Under the pieces are notes generated by a model, which ran no database searches, was not told the DNA's origin, and saw only the letters and a program-made list of their open reading frames with translations. From Gemmobacter caeruleus (GTDB lineage: Bacteria > Pseudomonadota > Alphaproteobacteria > Rhodobacterales > Rhodobacteraceae), in NCBI RefSeq assembly GCF_008271655.1, contig NZ_VKKX01000011.1:620001-684000 (forward strand): DNA of 64,000 nucleotides. Reading direction: 5' to 3'. The position numbers were made by a program, and so were the translations under genes. Numbering within the stretch: position 1 is the stretch's first letter; the number at the start of each line of letters is the position of its first letter. Of the stretch, positions 15,787 to 25,075 are shown piece after piece.

Positions 15787-16572
15787 GGTGAAGCGCAGGC
15801 TCAGGCAGGACATGCCGCCATCCAGCTTGGCGCATTCGCTGTTGCCGATCTCGCGGAGGTCAAAGCCCGCGGCCAGCAGCCGGTCGCGGGTGCGCGGGAA
15901 CCCCGCGGGCATCAGCACCAGATCGTTGAAGCGGATGGTGTTCGCCGCCGCCTCCTCGCCCTCGGCCACGTCGATCACGCGGTAACTGGCGAAACAGCCC
16001 GAGGCCGAAAGCCGCGGGGTGGACAGGATGGTTTCGGCATCCAGCAGCGAACAATCGGTCTTGAAATGCAGAACGCCGGGGGGCGTATGCACCTCGCGCA
16101 CCACCTCGCCCCAATCGGCGGTCAGCCGCGCGAGTTCGGCAATGCCGGCCGCATTGGTGCGGGCCGACCGGCCGACAAGGATCTCGGTCTCGGTCATCAG
16201 GATGTCGCCGCCCTCGATGAAACTGTCCGCGCCCGTGATCCGCCGCACCTCGCCATAAAGCGTCTCCAGATGCGGTGCCATCTCGGCGGCTTCGCCCAGC
16301 CGGCTGGGCGCGCCGGGGCGCATGACGATGGCGCCCGCCGGCAGGCAGAGCGCGGTATCCTCGACAAAGACCGAATCCGGGTAGGCGGGCAGGGCGTCCA
16401 GCTCGACCACGGTGGCGCCGGTGCTGCGCAGGGTGGCGATGTAATCGGCATGATGCGCCTGCATCCGCGCCAGATCGGGCGCGCCGGTATCCACCGCCCG
16501 CAGCCCTTCGGTGATCGAGCGCGCGGGCTTGCGGGTGATGGCATGGCTGAAACGGAACGAACGGTCGGTCAT
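15775..16572 (-). CDS. ddaH: Dimethylarginine dimethylaminohydrolase family protein
   Basis: A 265-residue guanidino-modifying enzyme (DDAH; hydrolyses methylated arginines to citrulline and methylamines). FVEDTALCL carries the substrate Glu/Asp, VLHFKTDCS the catalytic His, FIEGGDIL the family EGGD-like motif, and LDGGMSCLSLRF the nucleophilic Cys near the C-terminus. The length and the AITRKPARSITEGLR start fit DDAH better than the 400-residue arginine deiminases. The start follows AGGAGGGGCCCC. It is a single gene, and no arginine-catabolism partners are adjacent. Confidence 0.88.
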   Translation of the reverse strand: MTDRSFRFSHAITRKPARSITEGLRAVDTGAPDLARMQAHHADYIATLRSTGATVVELDALPAYPDSVFVEDTALCLPAGAIVMRPGAPSRLGEAAEMAPHLETLYGEVRRITGADSFIEGGDILMTETEILVGRSARTNAAGIAELARLTADWGEVVREVHTPPGVLHFKTDCSLLDAETILSTPRLSASGCFASYRVIDVAEGEEAAANTIRFNDLVLMPAGFPRTRDRLLAAGFDLREIGNSECAKLDGGMSCLSLRFTPRG

Positions 16573-16687
16573 GGGGCCCCTCCTGCTGCGCCTGTGGTAG
16601 CGCAAAACGGGGCCGCCGCACAGGCCACATGCGACATCAGCGGTCGCTGCGCGCACTTGCGCAAAATTTCCGGCAATTTCAGAAGGA

Positions 16688-16771
16688 TGGTGGGCGACCC
16701 TGGAATCGAACCAGGCACGAGTCGCCTCGGCGGAGTTACAGTCCGCTGCCGCACCTTGCAGCACGTCGCCC
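16688..16771 (-). tRNA. tRNA-Tyr (GTA)
   Basis: Read leftwards, GGGCGAC pairs with GTCGCCC as a seven-base acceptor stem. The anticodon arm is GCGGA-CTGTAAC-TCCGC, giving anticodon GTA (tyrosine). There is a long variable arm (CGAG-GCGA-CTCG), as expected for bacterial tRNA-Tyr, and a T arm CCTGG-TTCGATT-CCAGG. The 3' CCA is encoded. Length is 84 bases. Confidence 0.95.
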
Positions 16772-16890
16772 ACTGGCGGGGGATTTAGCCGGGGGCGGCG
16801 GGGGCGTCAAGGGTGAAATGTCAGGATTTTCACTTGCACCGCCCCCGCGCCCCGGCGCATTGTCCGCGCCACGTCAAAAGGGATGATGCG

Positions 16891-17679
16891 ATGAGCGGCG
16901 GCGCCAAGAAACCGGCCTGGGTGATCGACAAGGAACGCGCGCGGCGCGCCTCGGAAAAGGAAACCGTCTGGCTGTTCGGCCTGCATGCCGTGCGTGATGC
17001 CCTGATGAACCCCGCGCGTGAAAAGCTGCGCCTGGTGCTGACCAAGAACGCCTGGGACAAGCTGGCCGATGCCGTGGAACATGCCGGGATCGAGCCCGAA
17101 ATCGCCGATCCGCGCAAGTTCAATGTGCCGATCGACGAAGGTTCGGTGCATCAGGGCGCCGCGCTGGAGGTCAAGCCGCTGAACTGGGGGCGGCTCGCCG
17201 ATGTCGCCATTTCGGGGCAGGGGGCGCCGCTGGTCGTGCTGCTCGACCGGGTGACGGATCCGCATAATGTGGGCGCGGTCCTGCGCTCGGCCGAGGTGTT
17301 CGGCGCCCGTGCGGTGATCGCGCCGCGTCACCATTCGGCCCCCGAAACCGGCGCGCTGGCGAAAACCGCCAGCGGCGCGCTGGAGCGGCAGCCCTATCTG
17401 CGCGTGACCAACCTGGCCGAGGCGATGGAGGAGCTGCGCGAGATGGGCTATATCCTGCTGGGCCTCGATGGCGAGGCGGAGCAGACCGTGGCCGAGGCGG
17501 TGGCCGCCGCCGGCACCCGCCCGATCGGGCTGGTGATGGGCGCCGAAGGCCCCGGCCTGCGCGAGAAAACCCGCGAGACCTGCGACCATCTGGTGCGCAT
17601 CCCGTTCAGCGGCGGTTTCGGGTCGCTCAATGTCTCCAACGCGGCAGCGGTGGCGCTTTACGCGGTCAGCCAGCGGTGA
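16891..17679 (+). CDS. rlmB: 23S rRNA (guanosine-2'-O)-methyltransferase RlmB-like (SPOUT family)
   Basis: A 262-residue TrmH/SpoU-family methyltransferase. The N-terminal substrate-binding domain begins VWLFGLHAVRDALMNPAR. The C-terminal knotted SPOUT domain has motif 1 LLDRVTDPHNVGAVLRSAEVFG, motif 2 IGLVMGAEGPGLREKTRE and motif 3 IPFSGGFGSLNVSNAAAVALY, all complete. It modifies G2251 of 23S rRNA in E. coli. An ATG preceded by AAAGGGATGATGCG is chosen; the basic first 25 residues precede the domain. It is a single gene, transcribed rightwards from beside tRNA-Tyr. Confidence 0.93.
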   Translation: MSGGAKKPAWVIDKERARRASEKETVWLFGLHAVRDALMNPAREKLRLVLTKNAWDKLADAVEHAGIEPEIADPRKFNVPIDEGSVHQGAALEVKPLNWGRLADVAISGQGAPLVVLLDRVTDPHNVGAVLRSAEVFGARAVIAPRHHSAPETGALAKTASGALERQPYLRVTNLAEAMEELREMGYILLGLDGEAEQTVAEAVAAAGTRPIGLVMGAEGPGLREKTRETCDHLVRIPFSGGFGSLNVSNAAAVALYAVSQR

Positions 17680-17794
17680 GGTCACAAGATCGCGACCGGG
17701 CTTTAACCGTTCCGAAAGATTCCCATATCACAGTAACGGAGAGCGGGTCTGGAACCCCCGTCCCTTCCCTTTACTGTCCCTCGTTCCACACCTT

Positions 17795-17827
17795 GCGCCC
17801 GTGGCCCGTTCGCCCGGGCGCTTTTTT
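17795..17827 (+). terminator. Rho-independent terminator
   Basis: A seven-base stem GCGCCCG/CGGGCGC with a 13-base loop is followed at once by six Ts. It lies 115 bases after rlmB and only 18 bases before the next start codon, so the next gene needs a promoter inside or after it, or the terminator is an attenuator or the end of a small RNA. Confidence 0.8.
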
Positions 17828-17845
17828 ATCGGGCGCAGGCTGGTC

Positions 17846-18265
17846 ATGACGCAGGATATCGACACGAAAATTCGCCGCATTCTGGGCGCGGCGCGGGTGA
17901 TTGCGGTGGTGGGCTGGTCGCCGAACCCCGATCGCCCCAGCCACCGCGTTGCGGCCTTTCTCAAATCGCGCGGCTATCGGGTGATCCCGGTCAATCCCGG
18001 CGTGGCGGGGCAAAGCGCCCTGGGCGAAACCGTGCGTGCCACGCTGGCCGATATCGACGCGCCGGTCGATCTGGTCGATATCTTTCGCCGATCCGAGGAT
18101 GTGCCGCCGGTGGTGGAACAGGCGCTGCGCCTGCCGGGGGTGAAGGCGGTCTGGATGCAACTGGGCATCCGCAATGCCGAGGCCGCGCGCCTGGCCGAAG
18201 CGGCCGGGGTCGAGGTGATCGAGGATCGCTGCCCCGCGATCGAGATCCCGCGGCTCGGTCTCTGA
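17846..18265 (+). CDS. CoA-binding domain protein (YccU-like)
   Basis: A 139-residue single-domain Rossmann protein. ARVIAVVGWSPNPDRPSHRVAAFLKSRGYRVIPVNPG is the CoA-binding nucleotide loop, and VDLVDIFRRSEDVPPVV plus VWMQLGIRNAEAARLAEAAG follow in the order seen in YccU and the first domain of succinyl-CoA synthetase alpha. RCPAIEIPRL is the conserved end. The role is unknown. The ATG follows a GGGCGCAGG site immediately behind a strong terminator. Confidence 0.9.
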   Translation: MTQDIDTKIRRILGAARVIAVVGWSPNPDRPSHRVAAFLKSRGYRVIPVNPGVAGQSALGETVRATLADIDAPVDLVDIFRRSEDVPPVVEQALRLPGVKAVWMQLGIRNAEAARLAEAAGVEVIEDRCPAIEIPRLGL

Positions 18266-18310
18266 CCTGCCATGCGGCGCGCGCCTTGCGGCGCGCAAGC
18301 CTTTCCTCTC

Positions 18311-18345
18311 GCCCCCTGCCTGCGGCAGGAGGCTCGGGTTTTTTT
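18311..18345 (+). terminator. Terminator after CoA-binding gene
   Basis: A ten-base stem with one mismatch (GCCCCCTGCC / GGCAGGAGGC) and three-base loop is followed, after TCGGG, by seven Ts (18339-18345). It should end the rightward transcript of the CoA-binding gene. Confidence 0.65.
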
Positions 18346-18434
18346 GAGTATTTGGGCAAGAAGCAAAACAGACCGGGGCGCGCCGTTTGGCCGCCCCGCC
18401 TTGCGTTCTGGTCTTGCTCCTTGTGCAAATACTC
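18346..18434. repeat. Inverted-repeat element between convergent genes
   Basis: Arms at 18346-18372 and 18408-18434 begin and end with GAGTATTTG / CAAATACTC and match at about 20 of 27 positions. Between them lies a second stem, GGGGCG/CGCCCC. It sits between the convergent CoA-binding and hisE genes and resembles the other intergenic elements of the window in placement. A bidirectional 3'-end role is inferred. Confidence 0.6.
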
Positions 18435-18466
18435 AGGCAAGGTCGGGGGCCCACGATGCGCCTGGG

Positions 18467-18778
18467 TCAGCCGCGCGCGGCCTTTTCGGCGATGCCGGAG
18501 ATGCCTTCGCGGCGGGCCAGTTCGGCCTCGACCTCGGCCAGGGTCACGTCGCGGGCAGCGAGCATGACGAGCAGGTGATAGAGCACATCGGCGGCTTCCG
18601 AGGTCAGGCGGGCGCGGTCGCCCTTCACCGCCTCGATGATGGCCTCGACCGCCTCCTCGCCGAATTTTTCGGCGCATTTCTCGGGGCCTTTGGCCAGCAA
18701 TTTGGCGGTCCAGGAACTGTCGGGATCGGCGCCCTTGCGGGCGGCGATGGTGGCGGCGAGGGTGGAAAGCGTGGTCAT
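18467..18778 (-). CDS. hisE: Phosphoribosyl-ATP pyrophosphatase
   Basis: A 103-residue all-alpha NTP-pyrophosphohydrolase of histidine biosynthesis (second step). [52 protein letters not shown] holds the metal-binding acidic clusters EEAVE and EAADVLYH. It is a separate gene, not fused to HisI. Its start overlaps the hisF stop by four bases, so translation is coupled. It is the last gene of the leftward hisF-hisE pair. Confidence 0.95.
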   Translation of the reverse strand: MTTLSTLAATIAARKGADPDSSWTAKLLAKGPEKCAEKFGEEAVEAIIEAVKGDRARLTSEAADVLYHLLVMLAARDVTLAEVEAELARREGISGIAEKAARG

Positions 18779-19536
18779 GCCAGTCTCACGGGGATGCCGG
18801 CCGCGGCCATATGGGCCTTGGCCTCGCCGATGGTGAAGGTGCCGAAATGGAAGATCGAGGCGGCCAGCACGGCGCTGGCGCCGCCTTCAGTCACGCCTTC
18901 GACCAGGTGGTCGAGCGTGCCGACCCCGCCGCTTGCGATGACAGGGATCGACACCGCGTCAGAGATGGCGCGGGTGAGCGGCAGGTTGTAGCCGCCCTTG
19001 GTCCCGTCGCGATCCATGGAGGTGAGCAGGATTTCGCCCGCGCCCTTTGCCGCCACGGTGCGGGCGAATGCCACCGCGTCGATGCCGGTGGGTTTGCGCC
19101 CGCCATGGGTAAAGATTTCCCAGCGGCCGGGTTCCACGGTCTTCGCGTCGATCGCCACCACGATGCATTGGCTGCCAAAGCGGTCGGCGGCCTCGGCCAC
19201 GACATCGGGGTTGGCGACGGCGGCGGAATTGAAGCTGACCTTGTCGGCCCCGGCCAGCAGCAGCGCCCGCACATCGTGATGCGTGCGCACGCCGCCGCCC
19301 ACGGTCAGCGGCATGAAGCATTGTTCGGCGGTGCGGGTGACCAGATCGAACATGGTGCCACGGTTTTCATGCGTGGCGTGGATGTCGAGAAAACACAGTT
19401 CGTCCGCGCCGGCCGCGTCATAGGCGCGGGCGGCCTCTACCGGGTCGCCGGCGTCGATCAGGTTGACGAAGTTGACGCCCTTGACCACGCGGCCATCGGC
19501 CACGTCGAGGCAGGGGATGATGCGGGTTTTCAGCAT
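18775..19536 (-). CDS. hisF: Imidazole glycerol phosphate synthase cyclase subunit
   Basis: A 253-residue TIM barrel that, with HisH, converts PRFAR plus ammonia to IGP and [28 protein letters not shown] carries the first catalytic Asp (CLDV), LTVGGGVRT and [11 protein letters not shown] are the phosphate-binding loops, and [13 protein letters not shown] carries the second catalytic Asp. Length is typical. Its partner hisH lies about 4 kb away, upstream on the same strand, with genes of the opposite strand between. Confidence 0.96.
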   Translation of the reverse strand: MLKTRIIPCLDVADGRVVKGVNFVNLIDAGDPVEAARAYDAAGADELCFLDIHATHENRGTMFDLVTRTAEQCFMPLTVGGGVRTHHDVRALLLAGADKVSFNSAAVANPDVVAEAADRFGSQCIVVAIDAKTVEPGRWEIFTHGGRKPTGIDAVAFARTVAAKGAGEILLTSMDRDGTKGGYNLPLTRAISDAVSIPVIASGGVGTLDHLVEGVTEGGASAVLAASIFHFGTFTIGEAKAHMAAAGIPVRLA

Positions 19537-19653
19537 GGCTGGTCCTGTCGCTTGCCGGCCCCTTCTAGCCCGTCCGGGGCGAAAGGGCCAGATGGTGATG
19601 CCGGGGCGGCGCATCTCTGTTAGGCTGGTCCGCATTGGCTGCCGGAGTGTCGG

Positions 19654-20559
19654 ATGACTGCGGGTTTGCGTTATATTCTTGCCGCGCTTTGTCTCGGATG
19701 GTGCGCGCTCTGGGCGTCGGAGACCCTGTTCTGGAGCTTTCCGCGCGCCGACATGACCCTGCCGGTGCTGGTCTGGACCTGGCTGACCTATGCGCTGCTG
19801 GCGGCGGCGGCGCTGTCGGCGGTGATCTGGTCGGGGCTGGGGGGCTGGCGCGCGGCTTTTCTGGGCGGGGCCTTGCTGGGCTATGGCGGCGAGGGGGCGG
19901 TGGTCGGCACGATCTATGACGCGGTGCCGTTCCAGCTGGTCTGGACGCCGCTGGCCTGGCATGCGCTGATCAGCGGGCTGTGGGTTCTGGCGGTGGGGCT
20001 GCGCTTGCCGCGCGGGCCGGTCTGGCGGCAGGCGGCGGGGCTGGTTCTGCTGGGGCTTTTCGGCGCCGTCTGGGCACTGTTCTGGCCGGCGGAGCAGGAG
20101 GTGGCCGTGGGACTGCCAGCGATGCTGCTCTATCAGCCGCTGGCGGGGTTGGGCGTGGGCCTTGCCTTCTGGGGGCTGAGCCGGAGCGGCACTTGGCCGG
20201 AGCCGCGCTGGTGGATGGGGCTGGCGCCGCTGGGGGTATTTGCCTTTTGGGCGGCGCAGGTGGCGATGGGGCCCAGCCCGCTGCATCTGCTGGGGCTGGT
20301 GATGCCGGGGCTGACGCTCTGGGTCATGCGGCGGCTGGGGCGGCGCGGCGGCGCGGTGGCGCTGTTCGGGCCGCCGCTGCCGCTGATGCGGGCCTTGTCC
20401 TTTGCGCTGGCGCCGCTGATCGTGGCGCTGCTGGCGGTGCCCGGCTGGGCGGCCCTGGGTGGGTTGCCCACGAATATCGCCGTGGCGCTGGTCAGTTCGG
20501 CGCTTGGGCTCGGGCTGTGGCTCTGGCTTTTGTGGCGCGCGCTCTGGCGCCCCGCCTAG
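19654..20559 (+). CDS. Multi-spanning membrane protein of unknown function
   Basis: A 301-residue hydrophobic protein with about eight or nine predicted transmembrane segments, rich in Leu, Ala and Trp. I do not recognise a family or motif. It is wedged on the opposite strand between hisF and hisA, and its TAG stop shares CTAG with the hisA stop. A short CGG-rich leader precedes the ATG, without a clear ribosome site. It is probably a real gene, judging from the unbroken membrane pattern and codon use. Confidence 0.7.
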   Translation: MTAGLRYILAALCLGWCALWASETLFWSFPRADMTLPVLVWTWLTYALLAAAALSAVIWSGLGGWRAAFLGGALLGYGGEGAVVGTIYDAVPFQLVWTPLAWHALISGLWVLAVGLRLPRGPVWRQAAGLVLLGLFGAVWALFWPAEQEVAVGLPAMLLYQPLAGLGVGLAFWGLSRSGTWPEPRWWMGLAPLGVFAFWAAQVAMGPSPLHLLGLVMPGLTLWVMRRLGRRGGAVALFGPPLPLMRALSFALAPLIVALLAVPGWAALGGLPTNIAVALVSSALGLGLWLWLLWRALWRPA

Positions 20560-21275
20560 CCCTTGAGCGCCGTCAGCGCCGAGGCGAGGTCGATTGCGCC
20601 ATCGTAAAGCGCGCGGCCCGAAATGGCGCCGGCGATGATGCCGGTGTCGCGCAGCGCGATCAGGTCTTCCATCCGGCTGACCCCGCCGCTGGCGATGACC
20701 GGGATCGACACCGCCCGGGCCAGCGCCTCGGTCGCTTCGATATTCGGGCCCTGCATGGCGCCGTCGCGGTCGATATCGGTATAGATGATCGCGGCCACCC
20801 CGGCATCTTCAAAGCTGCGCGCGAGGTCGGTCGCCTGCACCGTGGTTTCCTCGGCCCAGCCTTTGGTCGCGACAAAGCCCTTGCGGGCGTCGATGCCTAC
20901 GGCGACCTTGCCGGGGAAGGCACGGGCGGCTTCGCGCACCAGCGCGGGGTTTTCCACCGCCACCGTGCCGAGGATCACGCGCGACAGCCCCTTTTCCAGC
21001 CACATGCCGATGGTCGCCATGTCGCGGATGCCGCCGCCCAGCTGGGCGGGCACCTTGACGCGGGCGAGGATCGCCTCCACCGCGGCGGCGTTCACCGGCT
21101 GGCCGGCAAAGGCGCCGTTCAGATCGACGAGATGCAGCCAGTCGCAGCCCGCGGCCTCGAATTTCGCGGCCTGTGCGGCGGGGTCGTCGCCGAAGACGGT
21201 CGCCGCCGACATCTCGCCACGCAAGAGCCGCACGCATTGGCCGTCTTTCAGGTCGATGGCGGGGTAAAGGATCAT
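20556..21275 (-). CDS. hisA: ProFAR isomerase
   Basis: A 239-residue TIM barrel that isomerises ProFAR to PRFAR in histidine biosynthesis. [20 protein letters not shown] has the catalytic Asp8, [11 protein letters not shown] and [11 protein letters not shown] are phosphate loops, and [16 protein letters not shown] holds the second catalytic Asp. It stands alone on the minus strand between two rightward genes, so it needs its own promoter in the 145 bases before DUF2147. Confidence 0.96.
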   Translation of the reverse strand: MILYPAIDLKDGQCVRLLRGEMSAATVFGDDPAAQAAKFEAAGCDWLHLVDLNGAFAGQPVNAAAVEAILARVKVPAQLGGGIRDMATIGMWLEKGLSRVILGTVAVENPALVREAARAFPGKVAVGIDARKGFVATKGWAEETTVQATDLARSFEDAGVAAIIYTDIDRDGAMQGPNIEATEALARAVSIPVIASGGVSRMEDLIALRDTGIIAGAISGRALYDGAIDLASALTALKG

Positions 21276-21420
21276 GATCGGGCTCCGTCGTCGCTGGCTG
21301 GCGGCGGTTTCGCATGCAGGCGACGTGACGGCAAGGGCGAAGCGCGGGCCGTAACGTCACGCTTGCGGGAATCCGGCAGCGGGCCGGATGATGGCCGGGC
21401 AAGCGGGGAGGAGGAAACCG

Positions 21421-21807
21421 ATGCGGAAACTGGTGTTGGCGGTGATCGGGCTGGGGTTGATGGCGGGGGCGGCGCTGGCCGACCCGATCGAGGGGGTGTG
21501 GCAGACGCAAGAGGATGACGGCGCCTATGCCCATGTCACGATCAAGCCCTGCGGGGCCGCCTTTTGCGGCAACATCACGCAGACCTTCAAGAACGGCAAG
21601 GACTTCGCCTCGCCCAATATCGGCAAGCAGATCGTGATCGACATGGTTGCCGCCGGGGGTGGTGCCTATGAGGGCAAGGTCTGGCGCCCGTCCAACAACA
21701 AGATCTATGTCGGCAAGGCGCAGATCGCGGGAAGCGGGATGAAACTGTCGGGCTGTGTCGCCGGCGGTCTGATCTGCAAGGCGCAGAGCTGGAAGCGGGT
21801 GAAGTAA
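21421..21807 (+). CDS. DUF2147 family secreted protein
   Basis: A 128-residue exported protein. Residues 1-20 are a signal peptide (GAALA cleavage). The mature part begins DPIEGVWQTQEDDGAYAHVTIKPCGAAFCGNI, typical of DUF2147, a small lipocalin-like beta barrel. Cysteine pairs (PCGAAFC and GCVAGGLIC) probably make disulphides. Function is unknown. DUF2147 genes recur next to his genes in Rhodobacterales; here it faces away from hisA. Confidence 0.88.
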   Translation: MRKLVLAVIGLGLMAGAALADPIEGVWQTQEDDGAYAHVTIKPCGAAFCGNITQTFKNGKDFASPNIGKQIVIDMVAAGGGAYEGKVWRPSNNKIYVGKAQIAGSGMKLSGCVAGGLICKAQSWKRVK

Positions 21808-21910
21808 GCCGCGCCGGGCGGCCTTGTCGCCCGGATTATGCGCAGGCTTCGGGTCGCGCGGGGGCTTTGCGCCGTGCAAGGCTGGCCCGACCTGAAACGG
21901 AGCCTGCGTC

Positions 21911-22765
21911 ATGTCCCTGTCCGACTGGGGCCGATTGATCCTGCTTTCCCTGCTCTGGGGCGGGTCGTTCTTCTTTGTCGAGGTGGCGCTGACCGGGCTG
22001 CCGCCGCTATCGGTGGTCTGGGGGCGGGTCACGCTGGGCGCGCTGGCCCTGGCGGTGATGCTGCGCGGGCATCTGCCGCGCGGCGCCGGTCTGTGGCGGG
22101 CGCTGGCGGTGATGGGTGTTCTGAACAACGTGATCCCGTTTTCGCTGTTCGCGCTGGCGCAGGGGCAGATCAGCGGCACGCTCGCCGCGATCCTGAATGC
22201 GACGACGCCGCTTTGGGGGGTGCTGGTCGCCCATCTGGCAGGGGCCGAAGCCGCGACGCCGAGGCGGGTGGCGGGCGTCGGGATCGGCTTTGCCGGGGTG
22301 GCGGCCATGCTGGGCGGCGGGGCCGGGGCGCCGCTGGCGATGCTGGCCTGCCTCGCGGCGGCGCTGAGCTATGCGCTGGCCGGGCTGTGGGGGCGGCGGT
22401 TCCGCGCCCTGGGCGTGGCGCCACTGCAAGCCGCCTTCGGGCAGGTCATGGCGGCGAGCCTGATCCTGACGCCGGTCTGGCTGCTGCATGACCAGCCCTG
22501 GGCGCTGCCCCTGCCGGCGGCGCCGGTCTGGGGCGCGGTCGCGGGCATCGCGCTGCTGTCCACCGCGCTGGCCTATGCGCTCTATTTCCGGCTGCTGGCC
22601 TCGGCCGGGGCGGTGAACCTGTTGCTGGTGACCTTTCTGATCCCGGTTTCGGCCGCGGCCCTGGGCGCGCTGTTCCTGGGGGAAAGCGTAGGTTGGCGCG
22701 AGGCGGCGGGGTTCGGCCTGATCGTCGCCGGGCTTTGGGCGGTGGCGGGGCGGCGGCGCGCCTAG
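21911..22765 (+). CDS. EamA/DMT-family transporter
   Basis: A 284-residue inner-membrane protein with ten transmembrane helices arranged as two EamA repeats (about 5-135 and 145-280). [27 protein letters not shown] is the typical first repeat. Members export amino acids, drugs or metabolites; the substrate is unknown. The stop codon overlaps the convergent glutaminase stop in one CTAG. The neighbouring glutaminase and amidotransferase genes might hint at amino-acid-related transport, but this is weak. Confidence 0.88.
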   Translation: MSLSDWGRLILLSLLWGGSFFFVEVALTGLPPLSVVWGRVTLGALALAVMLRGHLPRGAGLWRALAVMGVLNNVIPFSLFALAQGQISGTLAAILNATTPLWGVLVAHLAGAEAATPRRVAGVGIGFAGVAAMLGGGAGAPLAMLACLAAALSYALAGLWGRRFRALGVAPLQAAFGQVMAASLILTPVWLLHDQPWALPLPAAPVWGAVAGIALLSTALAYALYFRLLASAGAVNLLLVTFLIPVSAAALGALFLGESVGWREAAGFGLIVAGLWAVAGRRRA

Positions 22766-23673
22766 CCAAAGACCGACCAGCCGGTCGCCCGTGCCAGCCG
22801 CTCCACCGCCAGAGTGCCCAGTTGCGAATTGCCCTGCGCGTTCAGCCCCGGCGACCAGACCGCGATCGAGGCGCGGCCCGGCGCGATCACCAGAATGCCG
22901 CCCCCCACGCCGGATTTGCCGGGCAGCCCCACGCGATAGGCGAATTCGCCCGATCCGTCATAATGGCCGCAGGTCATCATCAGCGCATTGATCCGCCGCG
23001 TGCGTGCCGGCGACAACAGACGCGGCATGCCCGGCGCCGCCATCAGGAACCGCCCGGCCAGTGCCAGTTGCCGCGCGCTCATCTCGATGGCGCATTGGTG
23101 GAAATAGGTACCGCAGGTCAGATCGGGCGCATGCAGCAGGTTGCCATGCGCCGCCATGAAATGCGCCAGCGCCAGATTGCGGTGCCCCGTCGCCTGTTCC
23201 GAGGCGGCAACGGCGCGGTTGATGTGGATCGCGTCTTCCCCCGCCGCCTCGCGCAGAAAGCGCAGGATCTCGCCCAGCAATTCGCGCGGCTGGTGGCCGG
23301 CCAGAATCGCATCGGTCACGACGATGGCACCGGCATTGATGAAGGGATTGCGCGGGATGCCGCGCTCATGCTCCAGCTGGATCATCGAATTGAAGGCCAG
23401 GCCCGACGGCTCGCGCCCGACCCGGTACCAGAGCTGGTCGCCCAGCCGGCCAAGCGCGATGGCAAGGGTGAAGACCTTGCTCACCGACTGGATCGAAAAG
23501 GGCGTCTCGGCATCGCCGGTGGTGAAGGTCTGCCCGTCGGCGGTGCAGACGGCCATCGCGAAATGATCTGTCGAGACATCGGCCAGTTCGGGGATGTAAT
23601 CGGCCACGCGGCCACGATCGGGCGCCTCGGCCATTTCGGCCCCGATCCGGTCCAGAATGGCCTGAAGATCCAT
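22762..23673 (-). CDS. glsA: Glutaminase
   Basis: A 303-residue serine-dependent glutaminase (glutamine to glutamate plus ammonia) of the beta-lactamase-like fold. [16 protein letters not shown] contains the catalytic Ser-x-x-Lys, [13 protein letters not shown] the substrate Asn, [18 protein letters not shown] the conserved KSGVGGGI loop, and [18 protein letters not shown] the Tyr. It is complete. Its ATG shares an A with the hisH TGA, so it is translated together with the HisH glutamine amidotransferase, an unusual coupling. Confidence 0.95.
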   Translation of the reverse strand: MDLQAILDRIGAEMAEAPDRGRVADYIPELADVSTDHFAMAVCTADGQTFTTGDAETPFSIQSVSKVFTLAIALGRLGDQLWYRVGREPSGLAFNSMIQLEHERGIPRNPFINAGAIVVTDAILAGHQPRELLGEILRFLREAAGEDAIHINRAVAASEQATGHRNLALAHFMAAHGNLLHAPDLTCGTYFHQCAIEMSARQLALAGRFLMAAPGMPRLLSPARTRRINALMMTCGHYDGSGEFAYRVGLPGKSGVGGGILVIAPGRASIAVWSPGLNAQGNSQLGTLAVERLARATGWSVFG

Positions 23674-24314
23674 CAGGGCGCCCAGGTGAGGAAGTTGGCG
23701 ATGATGCGCAGCCCGGTCGCCTGCGATTTCTCAGGGTGGAACTGGGTGCCGATCATGGTGCCCGCGCCGATGATCGCGGTGATGTCGCCCGCGTAATCGA
23801 CATGGGCCAGACGCTCGGCCGGGTTGGTCACGCGAAAGGCGTAGGAATGCACGAAATAGGCGTGATCGCCAGTCTTGACCCCCGCCAGCACCGGGTGCGG
23901 ATGGTCGATCACCAGATCGTTCCAGCCCATATGCGGCACCTTGAGATGCGGATCGCTCGGGGCGATGCGCGTGACCTCGCCGGCGATCCAGTCAAAACCG
24001 GGCGTGTCGGTATATTCGCGGCCCCAGCTGGCCATCATCTGCATGCCGACGCAGATGCCCATGAAGGGCCGGCCACGGTCGCGCACCGCCTCCGAGATCG
24101 CCTCGAACAGCCCGCCATGGGCGCCAAGCGCCTGACGGCAGGCCGGAAAGGCGCCGTCGCCGGGCAGGACGATCCGGTCGGCGCGGGCGACATCCTCGGG
24201 GCGGGAGGAGACGACAATCTCGCCGCCGCCGGTCTCGGCCGCCATGCGCTGAAACGCCTTTTCGGCCGAATGCAGGTTGCCGCTGTCGTAATCGACCAGC
24301 ACTGTCAGGGCCAT
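23673..24314 (-). CDS. hisH: Imidazole glycerol phosphate synthase glutaminase subunit
   Basis: A 213-residue class I glutamine amidotransferase that passes ammonia to His[18 protein letters not shown] is the typical start, the nucleophile is Cys88 in GICVGMQ, and TQFHPEKSQ supplies the His-Glu pair; YFVHSYAF is also conserved. The start follows GGAAAGGATGGAAC. Two perfect palindromes separate it from hisB upstream, and glsA overlaps it downstream. Confidence 0.96.
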   Translation of the reverse strand: MALTVLVDYDSGNLHSAEKAFQRMAAETGGGEIVVSSRPEDVARADRIVLPGDGAFPACRQALGAHGGLFEAISEAVRDRGRPFMGICVGMQMMASWGREYTDTPGFDWIAGEVTRIAPSDPHLKVPHMGWNDLVIDHPHPVLAGVKTGDHAYFVHSYAFRVTNPAERLAHVDYAGDITAIIGAGTMIGTQFHPEKSQATGLRIIANFLTWAP

Positions 24315-24333
24315 GTTCCATCCTTTCCGGCGA

Positions 24334-24382
24334 CGGATTTTCGACGAAAATCCGCAAGGGCAAGTCTTCGTCGAAGACTTGC
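24334..24382. repeat. Pair of perfect TTCG/CGAA palindromes
   Basis: Two perfect palindromes lie side by side between hisB and hisH: 24334-24354 (arms CGGATTTTCG / CGAAAATCCG, one-base centre) and 24360-24382 (arms GCAAGTCTTCG / CGAAGACTTGC, one-base centre). A similar palindrome occurs at 40177-40198. They would extrude as cruciforms or form strong RNA hairpins; they may be a dispersed short palindromic repeat family. Confidence 0.7.
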
Positions 24383-24384
24383 GG

Positions 24385-24972
24385 TCAGAGCGCGCCCTTG
24401 GTCGAGGGGATCTCGTCGGCCTTGCGCGGGTCGGTTTCAACCGCCATGCGCAGCGCGCGCGCCACCGCCTTGAAGGCGGCTTCGGCGATGTGGTGGCTGT
24501 TCACCCCGTGGCGCATGTCGATATGTAGCGTGATGCCGCCATGGGTCGCCAGGGCCTGAAAGAATTCGCGCACCAGTTCGGTGTCGAAGCTGCCGATCTT
24601 CTGGCTCGGAAAGGGGACGTTCCACACCAGGAACGGCCGCCCCGACAGGTCGAGCGCGCAATGCACCTGTGCATCATCCATCGGCAGGCTGCATTCGCCA
24701 TAGCGGCGGATGCCCTTCTTGTCGCCAAGCGCCTGCACCAGTGCCTGACCAAGCGCGATGCCGGTATCCTCGACCGTGTGGTGGTCGTCGATATGCAGGT
24801 CGCCCTTGGCGCGCAGGGTCATGTCGACCAGCGAATGGCGCGACAGCTGATCCATCATGTGATCGAAGAAACCCACGCCCGACTGCATGTCGTAACGCCC
24901 GGTGCCATCCAGGTCGATGGCGATGGAAATCTCGGTTTCCGAGGTGCGGCGGGTGATCTCGGCCTTGCGCAT
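24385..24972 (-). CDS. hisB: Imidazoleglycerol-phosphate dehydratase
   Basis: A 195-residue monofunctional IGP dehydratase (histidine biosynthesis step 6), without the fused phosphatase of enterobacteria. The repeated metal-binding motifs are [30 protein letters not shown] and the second half [16 protein letters not shown] with [12 protein letters not shown]. Start at [10 protein letters not shown], placed behind GGAGAGCCCC; seven more codons are open upstream. It is the first gene of the leftward hisB-hisH-glsA run. Confidence 0.95.
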   Translation of the reverse strand: MRKAEITRRTSETEISIAIDLDGTGRYDMQSGVGFFDHMMDQLSRHSLVDMTLRAKGDLHIDDHHTVEDTGIALGQALVQALGDKKGIRRYGECSLPMDDAQVHCALDLSGRPFLVWNVPFPSQKIGSFDTELVREFFQALATHGGITLHIDMRHGVNSHHIAEAAFKAVARALRMAVETDPRKADEIPSTKGAL

Positions 24973-25042
24973 GGGGCTCTCCGCTGGGGACATGCGCGCC
25001 TTATAGGGCGGCCCGCCGGGCGAGGGAAGCCTGTGCGCAACG

Positions 25043-25065
25043 AAAAAGGCCGCCCGAAGGCGGCC
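25043..25065 (-). terminator. Terminator of the tRNA-Gly pair
   Basis: On the leftward strand a perfect seven-base stem GGCCGCC/GGCGGCC with a TTCG tetraloop is followed by five Ts. It lies 10 bases past the second tRNA-Gly, in the correct place to end the tRNA transcript. Confidence 0.85.
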
Positions 25066-25075
25066 TCTTTTCGAT

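Noticed and set aside
15775-16572. Arginine deiminase as product of the guanidino-hydrolase gene
   Set aside because: At 265 residues the protein is too short for an arginine deiminase (about 400), and the motifs and length fit DDAH.
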